Part shown: positions 43,679-53,094 of the stretch, one piece after another | Layout: the number at the start of each line of letters is the position of its first letter | Numbering within the stretch: position 1 is the stretch's first letter | NCBI RefSeq assembly: GCF_014529935.1 | Contig: NZ_JACVFC010000004.1 | Coordinates: 496,001 to 560,000 of the forward strand | From: Chitinophaga qingshengii | Lineage (GTDB): Bacteria; Bacteroidota; Bacteroidia; Chitinophagales; Chitinophagaceae | Reading direction: 5' to 3' | DNA length: 64,000 bases | Notes under the pieces: generated by a model | What the model was told of the DNA's origin: nothing | Seen by the model: the letters and a program-made list of their open reading frames with translations, nothing else | The model's database searches: none | Program-made: the position numbers and the translations under genes

Positions 43679-45097
43679 TTATTTGCCTTCTCTGGTTTTT
43701 ACAATTTGTGCTATCATATCGGCTTCGGTAACAACTTTATTGCCAATGAAAACCGTTCCCCGCATTTCTACAAGTCCTCTTCTGATAGGACTTAACAGCT
43801 CCATTTTCAGGATCATGGTATCTCCCGGAAAGACTTTCTGTTTGAATTTACAGTTGTCGATTTTCAGGAAGTAGGTGTCATAGTTTTGTGGGTCCGGCAC
43901 GCGGTTCAGTGCCAGGATACCGCCTACCTGCGCCAGTGCTTCGAGCTGTAAAACGCCTGGCATCACAGGATTACCGGGGAAGTGACCCTGGAAGAAGTTT
44001 TCGTTGAAGGTCACATTCTTAATACCCACTACTCTTTCTTCGCTCAGTTCAATGATTTTGTCTACCAGCAGCATCGGGTAACGGTGCGGCAGCGTTCTTT
44101 CGATACGTGGGGTATCGAAGATCGGTGGCTGGTTAGGATCATATACCGGAACGTCTTTATTGTGTTTATTCTTTTTGATATATGCTTTGATCTTACGGGC
44201 AAATTCCACGTTGGAAGCGTGACCCGGACGATTGGCAATGATATGCGCCTTGATAGGATAACCGATCAGGGCCAGGTCGCCCACTACGTCCAGCAGTTTG
44301 TGACGTGCCGGTTCGTTGGGGAAACGCAGCTCAATGTTATTGAGGATGCCTTCACGCTGTACCGAAATATTTTCGCGGTTAAAGGCTTTGGCGAGACGGG
44401 ACATATCGTCTTCGTTCACCGCACGGTCCACCACTACGATAGCGTTGTTGATATCGCCGCCTTTGATCAGGTTGTTGTTCAGCAGGTACTCCAGCTCATG
44501 CAGGAAACAGAATGTCCGGGAGGAGGCGATCTCGTTCCGGAAATGTTCGATGCCTTTCATTTTCGCGTGCTGGGTGCCCAGTACGGGAGAGTTGAAGTCG
44601 ATCAGACAGGTGATACTGTAATCCAGTGCCGGTAAGGCCACCATTTCTACCTTTTTCTGCTCGTCGTAGTAGCTGATATTGGTATCTATAGTATAATAGA
44701 TCTTTTTAGCGTCCTGGTCCTGAACCCCTGTTTTTTCGATGGCTTCGATGAAAGGAAGGGAACTGCCGTCCATAATCGGAATTTCCGGGCCATCCAGCTC
44801 AATCAGGACGTTATCCACACCGGTGCCTACCAGTGCGGCCAGCAGGTGCTCTACCGTGCTTACGCGGGCGCCGTTATGTTCCAGCGTGGTGCCGCGGGCG
44901 GTATCTACTACGTAGTCCACGTCCGCTTTTACAACGGGCTGGTTAGGCAGGTCTACACGTTGGAATTTGATGCCGTAACCCGGGGATGCCGGTTTCAGCG
45001 TCATGTTTACACTGGCTCCTGTATGCAAACCTACACCCGAAATGCTGATATCGCCTTTCAGGGTATGCTGGTTCTGCAACTGTTGATTTTCCATCAT
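43679..45097 (-). CDS. lpxC-fabZ: Bifunctional LpxC deacetylase / FabZ dehydratase
   Basis: A 472-residue fusion. The N-terminal LpxC part (about 1-310) removes the acetyl group from UDP-3-acyl-GlcNAc, the committed step of lipid A; zinc motifs are STVEHLLAAL and RHKLLDVVGDLAL. The C-terminal FabZ part (about 325-472) dehydrates 3-hydroxyacyl-ACP; its active site is GHFPGNPVMPGV with Glu in LQLEALAQ. Such fusions are a known Bacteroidota trait and tie lipid A and fatty-acid flux together. ATG codons at 45097 and 45094 are both possible. Confidence 0.96.
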   Translation of the reverse strand: MMENQQLQNQHTLKGDISISGVGLHTGASVNMTLKPASPGYGIKFQRVDLPNQPVVKADVDYVVDTARGTTLEHNGARVSTVEHLLAALVGTGVDNVLIELDGPEIPIMDGSSLPFIEAIEKTGVQDQDAKKIYYTIDTNISYYDEQKKVEMVALPALDYSITCLIDFNSPVLGTQHAKMKGIEHFRNEIASSRTFCFLHELEYLLNNNLIKGGDINNAIVVVDRAVNEDDMSRLAKAFNRENISVQREGILNNIELRFPNEPARHKLLDVVGDLALIGYPIKAHIIANRPGHASNVEFARKIKAYIKKNKHNKDVPVYDPNQPPIFDTPRIERTLPHRYPMLLVDKIIELSEERVVGIKNVTFNENFFQGHFPGNPVMPGVLQLEALAQVGGILALNRVPDPQNYDTYFLKIDNCKFKQKVFPGDTMILKMELLSPIRRGLVEMRGTVFIGNKVVTEADMIAQIVKTREGK

Positions 45098-45133
45098 ATT
45101 AACTAATGTATAACTGTTTGATCTTCAGATTAA

Positions 45134-46183
45134 TTAAACCCCTGCTTTTTCCTGTAACAGTTGTTTTACCATCTCCTCTAATTCCTTTACACGTTTTTCA
45201 AGGTCCGGCAAATTTCTAAAAATTGCCTGACTTTTCAGCGAACTTTTATAATCATATGCCGGGGAACCGGTGAGAGAGCTGTTTGGAACAGTAATGGATT
45301 TGGAAAGACCACTCTGGGCGTTGATTTTAGTACCGTCGGCAATGTGGATATGGCCTACCATACCTACCTGGCCGCCGATAACGCAGTTCTGGCCGATTTT
45401 AGTACTGCCGGAAACGCCGGTTTGTGCAGCGATAACGGTGTTCGTTCCGATGTCCACGTTGTGGGCTACCTGGATCAGGTTGTCCAGTTTTACACCCTGA
45501 CGGATAATGGTAGAACCCATAGTGGCACGGTCAATCGTTGTATTGGCGCCGATTTCCACGTCATCATGGATGATCACGTTACCGATCTGGGGTACTTTTT
45601 TATAGGAACCGTCGGGCTGTGGCGCAAAACCAAAACCGTCTCCACCAATTACACAGCCGGCATGCAGGATCACACGGCTGCCTACGATACAATTGTCATA
45701 TACTTTTACGCCGGGGTACAGTACCGCATCATTGTTCACTACCACATTTTCACCCAGGTACACACCTGGATATATCTTTACGTTGTTGCCCAGCACCACG
45801 TTTTCGCCCAGGTAGGCAAACGCGCCCACAAATACGTTTTCACCCATCTTAACCGACTGGGGAATGTGGGACGGCTGTTGAATGCCGGATTTGTTGCCGG
45901 TGAGGTAACGGTATTTTTCCAACAGCAGGGCAAAACTGCTGTAGGCATCCTTCACCCGGATCAGGGTGGAATGAATCGGTCGTTCTATCACCAGGCTTTC
46001 ATTCACAATCAGAATGGACGCTTGTGTTGTATATATGAACTCTTCATACTTCGGATTGGCAATAAAACTGAGCATGCCCTCGCCGGCCTCTTCAATTTTG
46101 GCGATGTTGCTCACCTTCACATCCGGATTTCCCTCCAGCTTACCATCTAACATGGTCGCTAACTGTAATGCGCTAAACTGCAT
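45134..46183 (-). CDS. lpxD: UDP-3-O-acylglucosamine N-acyltransferase
   Basis: LpxD adds the second acyl chain, to the amine of the sugar. The 349-residue protein has an N-terminal uridine-binding domain and a central hexapeptide-repeat beta helix (NVFVGAFAYLGENVVLGNNV), with DGFGFAP (the conserved GFGFA segment) and the active His in IQVAHNVDIG. It ends with a coiled helix (PDLEKRVKELEEMVKQLLQE). It is first in the lpxD, lpxC-fabZ, lpxA, ABC run. Confidence 0.96.
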   Translation of the reverse strand: MQFSALQLATMLDGKLEGNPDVKVSNIAKIEEAGEGMLSFIANPKYEEFIYTTQASILIVNESLVIERPIHSTLIRVKDAYSSFALLLEKYRYLTGNKSGIQQPSHIPQSVKMGENVFVGAFAYLGENVVLGNNVKIYPGVYLGENVVVNNDAVLYPGVKVYDNCIVGSRVILHAGCVIGGDGFGFAPQPDGSYKKVPQIGNVIIHDDVEIGANTTIDRATMGSTIIRQGVKLDNLIQVAHNVDIGTNTVIAAQTGVSGSTKIGQNCVIGGQVGMVGHIHIADGTKINAQSGLSKSITVPNSSLTGSPAYDYKSSLKSQAIFRNLPDLEKRVKELEEMVKQLLQEKAGV

Positions 46184-46270
46184 AAATAATAATTGTAATG
46201 TTTTCCAGGCCTACTCCGGAATGTATGAAATAATTTCTTAACATTTTAATGCTTGTAAAACGTTGTTAGC

Positions 46271-47497
46271 CTAGATTTTTGGATGACAAATGTAGAATTT
46301 TTTTACCGGTATAGCCAGTGTGTGACTAATCAATGCGTTGTCTATCGAGGAAATGTCTTTCACAGTCCCATCTTTAAACAGGATATTGATCTTTTCATCA
46401 TTCACGTTGTAAGCCCTTAGGGTAGCCTCGTCCGTAAAAACGAAATAGTCAAGATCGTCGCCAGTGATCTGCCATTTTTGTGCCACCTGTTGACGCAGCA
46501 GATCTACTGCACTGCGGTCAAACGCTTCGTTGGTCAATACAACCTTGAATAACTCTCTGTTAATAAGCCATTTACATAAAAGTGACAGTACTTTGTCCGG
46601 GTGCTCAGACCAGACTTTTATAGCGCCCATAATATCATAATCATCCAGCATGCAGAATAACCGCAGACAATCCGGCTCTCTTTCGAAATTGTCCTTGCTG
46701 ACCGTGTTATACAGGAAATAGGACAGGGCCGGTGAACAAAACAGCTGTTGTCCGTCCTGCGCCAGGGCTTTGGCCCGCTGCAGTATCTTCACCAGCATGT
46801 TCTCCGCACTCAGCACCGTCTTGTGCAGGTACACCTGCCAGTACATCAGTCTGCGTGCTACAATGAACTTCTCAATAGAATAAATCCCTTTCTCTTCTAC
46901 CATCAGTTCTCCCTGGTGTACTGTCAGCATCTTAATAATACGGTCGTACCCGATGGTACCCTCCGCTACGCCGGTAAAAAAGCTGTCGCGGTTGAGATAA
47001 TCCATCCGGTCAACGTCTAACTGGCTGGAAACCAGTTGATGCAGGAATTTTTTATGATAACGGCCGTTAAAAATATCGAGGGTAAGTGACAGTGCGCCAT
47101 CCATCTGGCGATTCAGGTCTTCCATCAGCCACTGGGAAATGGCTTCGTGCGACACGCCTTCAATGATACCATTCTCCAAAGCATGGGAATAAGGCCCATG
47201 GCCAATATCATGCAGTAAAATGGCCATCTTGGCGGCAACTTCTTCTTCAGGAGTAATAGCGGTGCCTTTGTTCTTCAGCTCCTGGAGCGCCATGGTCATC
47301 AAATGATAAGCCCCCAGGCTGTGATGAAAACGGGTATGCATGGCCCCGGGGTATACCAAATGAGCCAGTGCCATCTGGTGTATCCGGCGCAAACGCTGAT
47401 AACAAGGGTGGGAAAGGAGGTTAAAAATCAACGGGTGGTCTATGGTAATAAAGCCATACACCGGATCATTAACAATTTTTCGCTTGCGTTCGGTCAT
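46271..47497 (-). CDS. HD domain phosphohydrolase
   Basis: A 408-residue HD-domain protein related to dGTPase-like and SAMHD1-like hydrolases. Metal motifs: FHHSLGAYHL (His), LLHDIGHGPYSHALE (HD), and the later QLDVDRMDYLNRD (Asp). The substrate, probably a nucleotide, is not assigned. It is 88 bases upstream of lpxD on the same strand, with a gap that could hold a promoter for lpxD. Confidence 0.9.
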   Translation of the reverse strand: MTERKRKIVNDPVYGFITIDHPLIFNLLSHPCYQRLRRIHQMALAHLVYPGAMHTRFHHSLGAYHLMTMALQELKNKGTAITPEEEVAAKMAILLHDIGHGPYSHALENGIIEGVSHEAISQWLMEDLNRQMDGALSLTLDIFNGRYHKKFLHQLVSSQLDVDRMDYLNRDSFFTGVAEGTIGYDRIIKMLTVHQGELMVEEKGIYSIEKFIVARRLMYWQVYLHKTVLSAENMLVKILQRAKALAQDGQQLFCSPALSYFLYNTVSKDNFEREPDCLRLFCMLDDYDIMGAIKVWSEHPDKVLSLLCKWLINRELFKVVLTNEAFDRSAVDLLRQQVAQKWQITGDDLDYFVFTDEATLRAYNVNDEKINILFKDGTVKDISSIDNALISHTLAIPVKKFYICHPKI

Positions 47498-47837
47498 TGC
47501 ATCAGATTATTCAATTTCAAATGCCTCAGCGCACCTGAAATTCATAGTGCCAGTGTGCAAAACTACACCATGAATTAATTATATGTAATTTTTTTACTTA
47601 TAATGACGCTTTCAACAGGGAAAACCCCTATTTACAGTAAAAACAATTGGTAGGTTACAGGTAGAAAATTGTTATGTGCGAAGGTAATTAACTTTAAGAA
47701 CTGGCCCGCTTTTTCATCCCGGAATTTGCCCGCATGACCCATTTTTAACATATAATTACCGCGATGGATGACCCGGGGAATGATTTTTGCCAAAAAATAG
47801 CGGTAATTTTCTTTTTTCCGCAACCATAAAACGAACT
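47498..47837. other. Divergent intergenic region between HD hydrolase and porX
   Basis: A 340-base AT-rich gap with no convincing gene. It must hold the promoters of the two divergent genes. A short hairpin-like TACCGC...GCGGTA occurs at 47757-47801. A 63-codon minus-strand frame here lacks protein character. Confidence 0.5.
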
Positions 47838-49391
47838 ATGAGCCAGATCAACATATTATGGGTAGATGATGAGATTGAATCCCTCAAATCACAGATTATT
47901 TTCCTCGAAAACAAAGGTTATAACGTTTCCGCCCTTACCAATGGCTACGATGCGCTGGAATTCCTGAAAGAGCAGGTGGTAGATGTGGTACTGCTCGATG
48001 AGTCCATGCCAGGCCTGACCGGCCTGGAAACACTGGGCAAAATCAAAGAAATAGATCAGCAGATACCCGTGGTCATGATCACTAAAAATGAGGCGGAAAA
48101 CCTGATGGACGACGCCATCGGCTCACAGATCACCGATTACCTGATTAAACCGGTGAATCCCAACCAGGTATTATTATCTCTCAAAAAAATAATAGACAAC
48201 AAAAGGCTGGTGGCCGAAAAAACCACTACCGCTTACCAACAGGAGTTCCGCTCGCTGTTTATGGCTCTCAATTCCAACCCCGATTACAACGAATGGATGG
48301 ACATCTATAAAAAACTGGTGTACTGGGAAATGGAAATGACCAAAGCCAACAGCCCGGAAATGCTGGAAGTATTTAATGCCCAGAAAGCGGAGGCCAACAC
48401 AGAATTCGCCAAATTCATCAGCCGCAACTATTCTGACTGGCTGCATCCCAAAGCCACCGATGCGCCGGTCATGTCTCATACCCTCTTCTCCAGAAAGGTG
48501 GTCCCTGCGCTGGACCCCGACGTGCCTAACGTATTCCTGCTGATAGATAACCTGCGGCTGGACCAGTTCAAGGCTATCCTGCCCATTTTCCAGGAATCCT
48601 TCCGGATGGTGGAAGAAGATACTTTTTACAGCATTCTGCCTACCAGCACGCAATATAGCCGCAATGCCATCTTCGCCGGTCTGCTGCCGATAGATATCGA
48701 ACATAAATTTCCGCAGGAATGGAAAAATGATGACGAAGAAGGGGGGAAGAACCTGTATGAAGAAAAGTTTTTTGCCGCCCAGCTGCAACGCCTGAAAATG
48801 GACCCCCGGTTTTCCTATACCAAGGTGACCAACCATACCGACGCGCAGCATATGCTCAGTAATATCCACAATCTGCTGGACTATCCGCTGAGTATCATTG
48901 TATACAACTTTGTGGACATGCTCAGTCATGCCCGTACGGAAATGGAAGTACTCAAGGAACTGGCGAGCGATGAAACATCCTACCGTTCGCTGACTGCCAG
49001 CTGGTTTGAGCACAGTCCGCTGCACCAGGCGCTCAAACGGATCAGTGATAAAAAAATCAACCTGATCATTGCAACCGATCACGGAAGTGTGCGGGTGAAA
49101 ACGCCGGTAAAAGTGATCGGAGACAAACAGACCACTACCAACCTGCGCTATAAACACGGCCGTAACCTGAACTACGATGCCAAGGAAGTGCTGGCCTTCC
49201 GTGACCCGAGAGATGCCGGATTGCCGAAGCCGAACGTGAACTCTTCCTATATTTTTGCCCGTGGAGATGGTTACCTGTGTTATCCGAACAACTACAACTA
49301 CTTCGTTAACTACTACCGTAATACGTTCCAGCATGGCGGGATTTCGCTGGAAGAGATGATCGTGCCTGTGGCGAGAATGGTATCCAAGTAA
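47838..49391 (+). CDS. porX: PorX-type response regulator with PglZ phosphatase domain
   Basis: A 517-residue two-part regulator from MSQINILWVDDEIE. The receiver domain has phospho-acceptor Asp54 in VLLDESMPG and Lys in YLIKPVN. The C-terminal part is the PglZ/alkaline-phosphatase-superfamily domain, with PNVFLLIDNLRLDQF, LPTSTQYSRNAIFAGLLP (the Thr/Ser nucleophile region) and LIIATDHGSVRV (metal Asp-His). PorX, with the kinase PorY, controls type IX secretion genes in Bacteroidota, and its second domain is known in other species to hydrolyse oligonucleotides. porY is not in the window. Confidence 0.95.
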   Translation: MSQINILWVDDEIESLKSQIIFLENKGYNVSALTNGYDALEFLKEQVVDVVLLDESMPGLTGLETLGKIKEIDQQIPVVMITKNEAENLMDDAIGSQITDYLIKPVNPNQVLLSLKKIIDNKRLVAEKTTTAYQQEFRSLFMALNSNPDYNEWMDIYKKLVYWEMEMTKANSPEMLEVFNAQKAEANTEFAKFISRNYSDWLHPKATDAPVMSHTLFSRKVVPALDPDVPNVFLLIDNLRLDQFKAILPIFQESFRMVEEDTFYSILPTSTQYSRNAIFAGLLPIDIEHKFPQEWKNDDEEGGKNLYEEKFFAAQLQRLKMDPRFSYTKVTNHTDAQHMLSNIHNLLDYPLSIIVYNFVDMLSHARTEMEVLKELASDETSYRSLTASWFEHSPLHQALKRISDKKINLIIATDHGSVRVKTPVKVIGDKQTTTNLRYKHGRNLNYDAKEVLAFRDPRDAGLPKPNVNSSYIFARGDGYLCYPNNYNYFVNYYRNTFQHGGISLEEMIVPVARMVSK

Positions 49392-49400
49392 TCTTTTAGT

Positions 49401-49408
49401 TACATTTG
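49401..49408 (+). promoter_or_regulatory. Candidate -7 box just before the 106-residue gene
   Basis: TACATTTG is an exact TAnnTTTG match. Only four bases separate it from the ATG at 49413, so a transcript from it would be essentially leaderless. No -33 element is obvious. Confidence 0.35.
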
Positions 49409-49412
49409 TAGT

Positions 49413-49733
49413 ATGAATATTAAGATCACACCTAATAACCTGACCAAGCTGGAGAAGATTTTTGAAGATGCCAAGTATTTGTTGCGTTTTGAAAAAGGTT
49501 CTTTTACTTCCGGTTATTGTATCCTTGAAGATAAAAAGGTTGTGGTGATCAATAAGTTCCTGAACCTGGAAGGACGCATCAACACGCTGCTGGATATTTT
49601 ATCCTCGTTGCCGTTGAACGAGGATTTGCTCACAGCAGAGTCGCACAAACTCTACAAGCAGATCCTTAACAGCAAGCCCGTACCGGATGCTGATGATGCA
49701 TCCGCCATCGGGGAAGAGGCACCAGAAAACTAA
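49413..49733 (+). CDS. Small conserved-looking protein of unknown function
   Basis: A 106-residue protein without signal peptide or membrane helix. It is mixed alpha/beta at the start (MNIKITPNNLTKLEKIFEDA, then FEKGSFTSGYCILEDKKVVV) with a helical C-terminus ending in an acidic tail. I recognise no named domain. It is flanked by porX (21 bases) and an MBL hydrolase whose start overlaps its stop by one base (TAATG). Coupling to the hydrolase is likely. Confidence 0.72.
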   Translation: MNIKITPNNLTKLEKIFEDAKYLLRFEKGSFTSGYCILEDKKVVVINKFLNLEGRINTLLDILSSLPLNEDLLTAESHKLYKQILNSKPVPDADDASAIGEEAPEN

Positions 49734-50503
49734 TGCTACGGATGAAAGTTACATTTCTTGGAACAGGCACCTCACAGGGCGTACCGGTTATTGCATGCGG
49801 TTGTGAAGTATGCACTTCTTCCAATCCCAAAGACAAACGGCTGCGGAGCAGTATTTTTATTTCTTCCCCGGCAGGAAACATAGTGGTGGATACCACCCCT
49901 GATTTCCGCTACCAGATGTTGCGCGCACAGGTAAAACACCTGGAGGCCGTACTGATTACGCATTCCCATAAAGATCATATTGCCGGGATGGACGATATCC
50001 GGGCATTCAATTATTTCCAGCAGGGCGCCATCGATATTTATGCCACTGATTTCTCGCAGAACGTGATCATGCGTGAATTTGCGTATGCCTTTGCAGATTT
50101 TAAATATCCCGGTATTCCGGAGATCAACCTGAAAACCATTGATGACGCGCCTTTCCAGATCAATGGGCTCACGATTACGCCTATACAGGTAATGCACTAT
50201 AAAATGCCGGTGATGGGTTTCCGTATCCACGATTTTACCTATATCACCGATGCTAATTTCATTGCGCCCGAAGAAAAAGAAAAGATCCGCGGCTCAAAAG
50301 TACTGGTGCTGAACGCGCTGAGAAAAGAAAAACATATCTCCCACTTTACCCTGGAAGAAGCTATCGCACTGGGCCGTGAGCTGGATGTACCGCAGGTGTA
50401 CTTCACGCATATCAGTCACCAGCTGGGCCTTCATGATGAGGTGATGAAAGAGCTGCCCGACGGGATGGCCCTGGCTTACGATGGGCTTACCCTTGAAATA
50501 TAG
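49733..50503 (+). CDS. MBL-fold metallo-hydrolase, PhnP-like
   Basis: A 256-residue MBL-fold enzyme. The N-terminus FLGTGTSQGVPVIACGCEVC is typical of the PhnP/RNase Z-related branch, with extra cysteines that bind a structural zinc in PhnP. The metal motif is HSHKDHIAG (HxHxDH). A late His occurs in YFTHISHQLG. The family includes cyclic phosphodiesterases and tRNA 3'-end enzymes; activity here is not assigned. A second ATG at 49742 is also possible. Confidence 0.87.
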   Translation: MLRMKVTFLGTGTSQGVPVIACGCEVCTSSNPKDKRLRSSIFISSPAGNIVVDTTPDFRYQMLRAQVKHLEAVLITHSHKDHIAGMDDIRAFNYFQQGAIDIYATDFSQNVIMREFAYAFADFKYPGIPEINLKTIDDAPFQINGLTITPIQVMHYKMPVMGFRIHDFTYITDANFIAPEEKEKIRGSKVLVLNALRKEKHISHFTLEEAIALGRELDVPQVYFTHISHQLGLHDEVMKELPDGMALAYDGLTLEI

Positions 50504-50571
50504 GCGCATTTACTTCCGGTTAACATTTTACTGGTAACGGTGCATTAACTTGGGGTGATTGATAACCCCAT

Positions 50572-51519
50572 ATGCCCCAAACTCCCCTGAAAGAACTGTT
50601 CCGGTTTTCCCGGAAAGAGCAGGCTGGCATTGTGCTGCTACTGGTGTTGGTCGCCCTGACCAGCCGTGCTCCCGACCTTTGGTTTTATTTTCATCGCAGT
50701 ACGCCGCCGGATACCACCGGATGCGCTGCCGCCATGCTTGCCCTGGAAGCCGCTGCCGGTGAGGAATTTCGGCCGCCTGTGGCAGATAGTGTAGCCGCTA
50801 CCGTTGTACCGCCTGTTTTATTTTATTTTGACCCCAATACCTTGCCGGTGGCTGATTGGCAGCGACTGGGCGTGAGCGCCCGTACCGCCGCTACTATAGA
50901 CCGTTACCGGCAAAAGGGCGGGCGTTTCCGTACCGCTGTCGACCTCGAACATATATATGGTCTTTCACCTGCGCTGTGCAGGCGGTTGCAGCCGTATGTG
51001 CGTATCGCCCGTAACAGCGCAGCAATGCGGCCCGACACTGCCTGGCGAAGAGAGCGCAGGGAGTCTCCGTATACTTACAGAAAAGACAGCAGCGCTTACC
51101 ATCGTAAACCACCGCCCCGTGCGATAGATATCAATACCGCTGATACGACCGACTGGCGGGCATTGCCAGGCATAGGCGCCGGTTTTGCCCGGCGTATCGT
51201 GGCTTTCCGGGAGAAGCTGGGAGGGTTTTATGATATCAGCCAGGTGGGTGAATGTTATGGGTTACCCGACAGCACCTTTAAAAAAATTCAACCTTTCTTA
51301 CAGATCGGTAATGGTTCTCTAAAAAAACTAGATCTCAACCTCACAGATGAAAAATCTTTGGCAGCACACCCATACATACGTTATAAACTGGCCCGTTTGA
51401 TCGTGCAGTATCGCAGTGCCCATGCGGGTTTCAGGCGTGTGGAAGAGCTTCGGCAGCTACCGTTGGTGGATGACGTTATTTATCGTAAAATTGAACATTA
51501 CATTGTAATCACTTTTTAA
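50572..51519 (+). CDS. Membrane-anchored helix-hairpin-helix protein (ComEA-like)
   Basis: A 315-residue protein with one N-terminal hydrophobic helix (about 18-40). Three helix-hairpin-helix regions follow, around residues 95-145, 183-240 and 260-315; the middle has DINTADTTDWRALPGIGAGFARRI, close to the ComEA motif. Such domains bind double-stranded DNA without sequence preference. It could be a DNA-uptake or repair protein; the Bacteroidota versions are poorly studied. A low-complexity linker separates hairpins one and two. Confidence 0.85.
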   Translation: MPQTPLKELFRFSRKEQAGIVLLLVLVALTSRAPDLWFYFHRSTPPDTTGCAAAMLALEAAAGEEFRPPVADSVAATVVPPVLFYFDPNTLPVADWQRLGVSARTAATIDRYRQKGGRFRTAVDLEHIYGLSPALCRRLQPYVRIARNSAAMRPDTAWRRERRESPYTYRKDSSAYHRKPPPRAIDINTADTTDWRALPGIGAGFARRIVAFREKLGGFYDISQVGECYGLPDSTFKKIQPFLQIGNGSLKKLDLNLTDEKSLAAHPYIRYKLARLIVQYRSAHAGFRRVEELRQLPLVDDVIYRKIEHYIVITF

Positions 51520-51530
51520 ACCCGCACGTT

Positions 51531-52670
51531 ATGAATTTTGAGCCTACGGATATGCAGCAACAGATCGCGCAAATGATCCGGGATTTCGGAAAAACACATA
51601 TTGTACCGCACGTGTTGGAGTGGGACGAGAGCCAGGAGTTTCCTGTAGCATTGTTCAAACAACTGGGCGAGTTGGGATTAATGGGCGTGCTGGTACCGGA
51701 AGAATATGGTGGCAGCGGCATGGGATACCTGGAATATGTTACCGTGGTGAGTGAGATCGCCCGTTTCTGCGGCGCTATCGGCCTTAGTGTGGCCGCACAT
51801 AACTCACTGTGCACCGGCCATATACTCCAGTTTGGCAATGAAGAACAGAAAAAGAAATACCTGCCCAAACTCGCTACCGCAGAATGGATCGGCGCATGGG
51901 GACTGACAGAGCCCAATACCGGTTCTGATGCCATGAATATGAAATGCGTCGCTAAAAAAGATGGCGACCACTGGATACTCAACGGTACCAAATGCTGGAT
52001 CACACACGGTAAAAGCTGTGATGTGGCGGTTGTCATAGCCCGCACCGGCGATGTACGGGACAGTCATGGTATGACTGCTTTCGTAGTAGAGAAAGGCACA
52101 CCAGGGTTCAGCGGTGGCAAGAAAGAAAACAAACTCGGCATGCGGGCTTCCGAAACTGCTGAAATGATTTTTGATAACTGCCGCATTCCCGCTGCTAATA
52201 TGCTGGGAAAAGAAGGAGATGGGTTTATACAGTCCATGAAAGTGCTGGACGGGGGCCGTATTTCCATTGCGGCACTGTCGTTGGGCATTGCAATGGGCGC
52301 CCGTGATGCTGCTGTTAAATACGCCAAGGAAAGGTACCAGTTTGACCAGCCCATTGCTAATTTCCAGGGCGTGTCTTTTAAACTGGCGGATATGGCTACC
52401 GAAATTGAAGCCGCCACTTTACTGACATTGCAGGCTGCCGATATGAAGAACCGTGGCGTGAAAATGACCAAGGAAGCGGCTATGGCGAAGTATTACGCCT
52501 CCGAAGTAGCGGTGAAAGTAGCCAATGATGCGGTACAGATTTTTGGCGGTTATGGCTATACGAAAGATTTTCCGGTGGAAAAATATTATCGTGATGCAAA
52601 ATTATGCACCATCGGAGAAGGCACTTCCGAGATCCAGAAAATCGTTATAGCAAGAGAAGCCTTAAGATAA
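51531..52670 (+). CDS. Acyl-CoA dehydrogenase
   Basis: A 379-residue FAD enzyme of short/branched-chain acyl-CoA oxidation. Recognisable segments are GAWGLTEPNTGSDAMNMKCV (FAD contact), ITHGKSCDVAVVIARTG and the C-terminal QIFGGYGYTKDFPVEKYYRD with KLCTIGEGTSEIQK, which carries the catalytic Glu. The chain-length preference cannot be read. It is 11 bases downstream of the helix-hairpin-helix gene. Confidence 0.94.
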   Translation: MNFEPTDMQQQIAQMIRDFGKTHIVPHVLEWDESQEFPVALFKQLGELGLMGVLVPEEYGGSGMGYLEYVTVVSEIARFCGAIGLSVAAHNSLCTGHILQFGNEEQKKKYLPKLATAEWIGAWGLTEPNTGSDAMNMKCVAKKDGDHWILNGTKCWITHGKSCDVAVVIARTGDVRDSHGMTAFVVEKGTPGFSGGKKENKLGMRASETAEMIFDNCRIPAANMLGKEGDGFIQSMKVLDGGRISIAALSLGIAMGARDAAVKYAKERYQFDQPIANFQGVSFKLADMATEIEAATLLTLQAADMKNRGVKMTKEAAMAKYYASEVAVKVANDAVQIFGGYGYTKDFPVEKYYRDAKLCTIGEGTSEIQKIVIAREALR

Positions 52671-52819
52671 GAAAATGAATCTTTATATTGATTTTAAGAG
52701 GATTGAGATAGGCGATTTTTTTTAATTTAAAAAAAGATAAACTGCAAACCACTTATCTTTTTTGACAATAAAATGAAATATTACCCCTTTAGTGTTATTT
52801 AATATTGCAAAAGGAACGT

Positions 52820-52827
52820 TAAATTTG
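52820..52827 (+). promoter_or_regulatory. Candidate -7 box in a non-coding gap
   Basis: TAAATTTG matches TAnnTTTG. No gene starts within 250 bases, but a hairpin ends about 100 bases downstream, which could define a short transcript. Confidence 0.3.
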
Positions 52828-52904
52828 GGTTAATTCATCACTCTTTACCGTTTATCAACCTTAACACAAAATCAAAGAAAGATTTGAAACACTTTTACGC
52901 ACAG

Positions 52905-52936
52905 GAAAGCACCCTTTAAAACGGGTGCTTTCTTAT
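52905..52936 (+). terminator. Hairpin in the gap after acyl-CoA dehydrogenase
   Basis: A perfect 10-bp stem GAAAGCACCC/GGGTGCTTTC with an 8-base loop and a weak T tract (TTCTTAT). It is 235 bases beyond the acyl-CoA dehydrogenase stop. Confidence 0.6.
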
Positions 52937-53094
52937 ACCGGAAAGCCCTCAAACATATTATAACCTGTAATTTCACGTTATGCTTTCGTACGTTAAAAGC
53001 AGCTCCTTTTAAAAATCGGTACTACTACTGATGTCCAGCCCAATTCCCCACTTTATTTTTGTTGCTGATTTTTAAACCTTCATAAGAAAATATT

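Larger units (their letters stand above)
52671..53094. other. Long non-coding gap before the cytochrome gene
   Basis: A 424-base gap without a convincing open frame. It is AT-rich in the first half, holds a TAnnTTTG box at 52820 and a hairpin at 52905-52936. A TATTTTTG at 53054-53061 is a plausible promoter box for the cytochrome gene. The rest shows nothing I can name. Confidence 0.5.

Noticed and set aside
43679..45097. LpxC-FabZ fusion as a novelty
   Set aside because: This fusion is a well-known trait of Bacteroidota.
45344..46150. A 268-codon frame opposite lpxD
   Set aside because: Shadow of the hexapeptide repeats of lpxD, which produce periodic sequence on both strands.
45134..46183. 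Possible direct-repeat array
   Set aside because: The periodicity is the codon-level echo of hexapeptide repeats in LpxD, not a CRISPR or satellite.
47632..47823. Small frame in the gap before porX
   Set aside because: 63 codons, no similarity, no start context; more likely promoter DNA.
48174..49334. A 386-codon frame opposite porX
   Set aside because: Shadow of porX; histidine/valine-rich with no domain.
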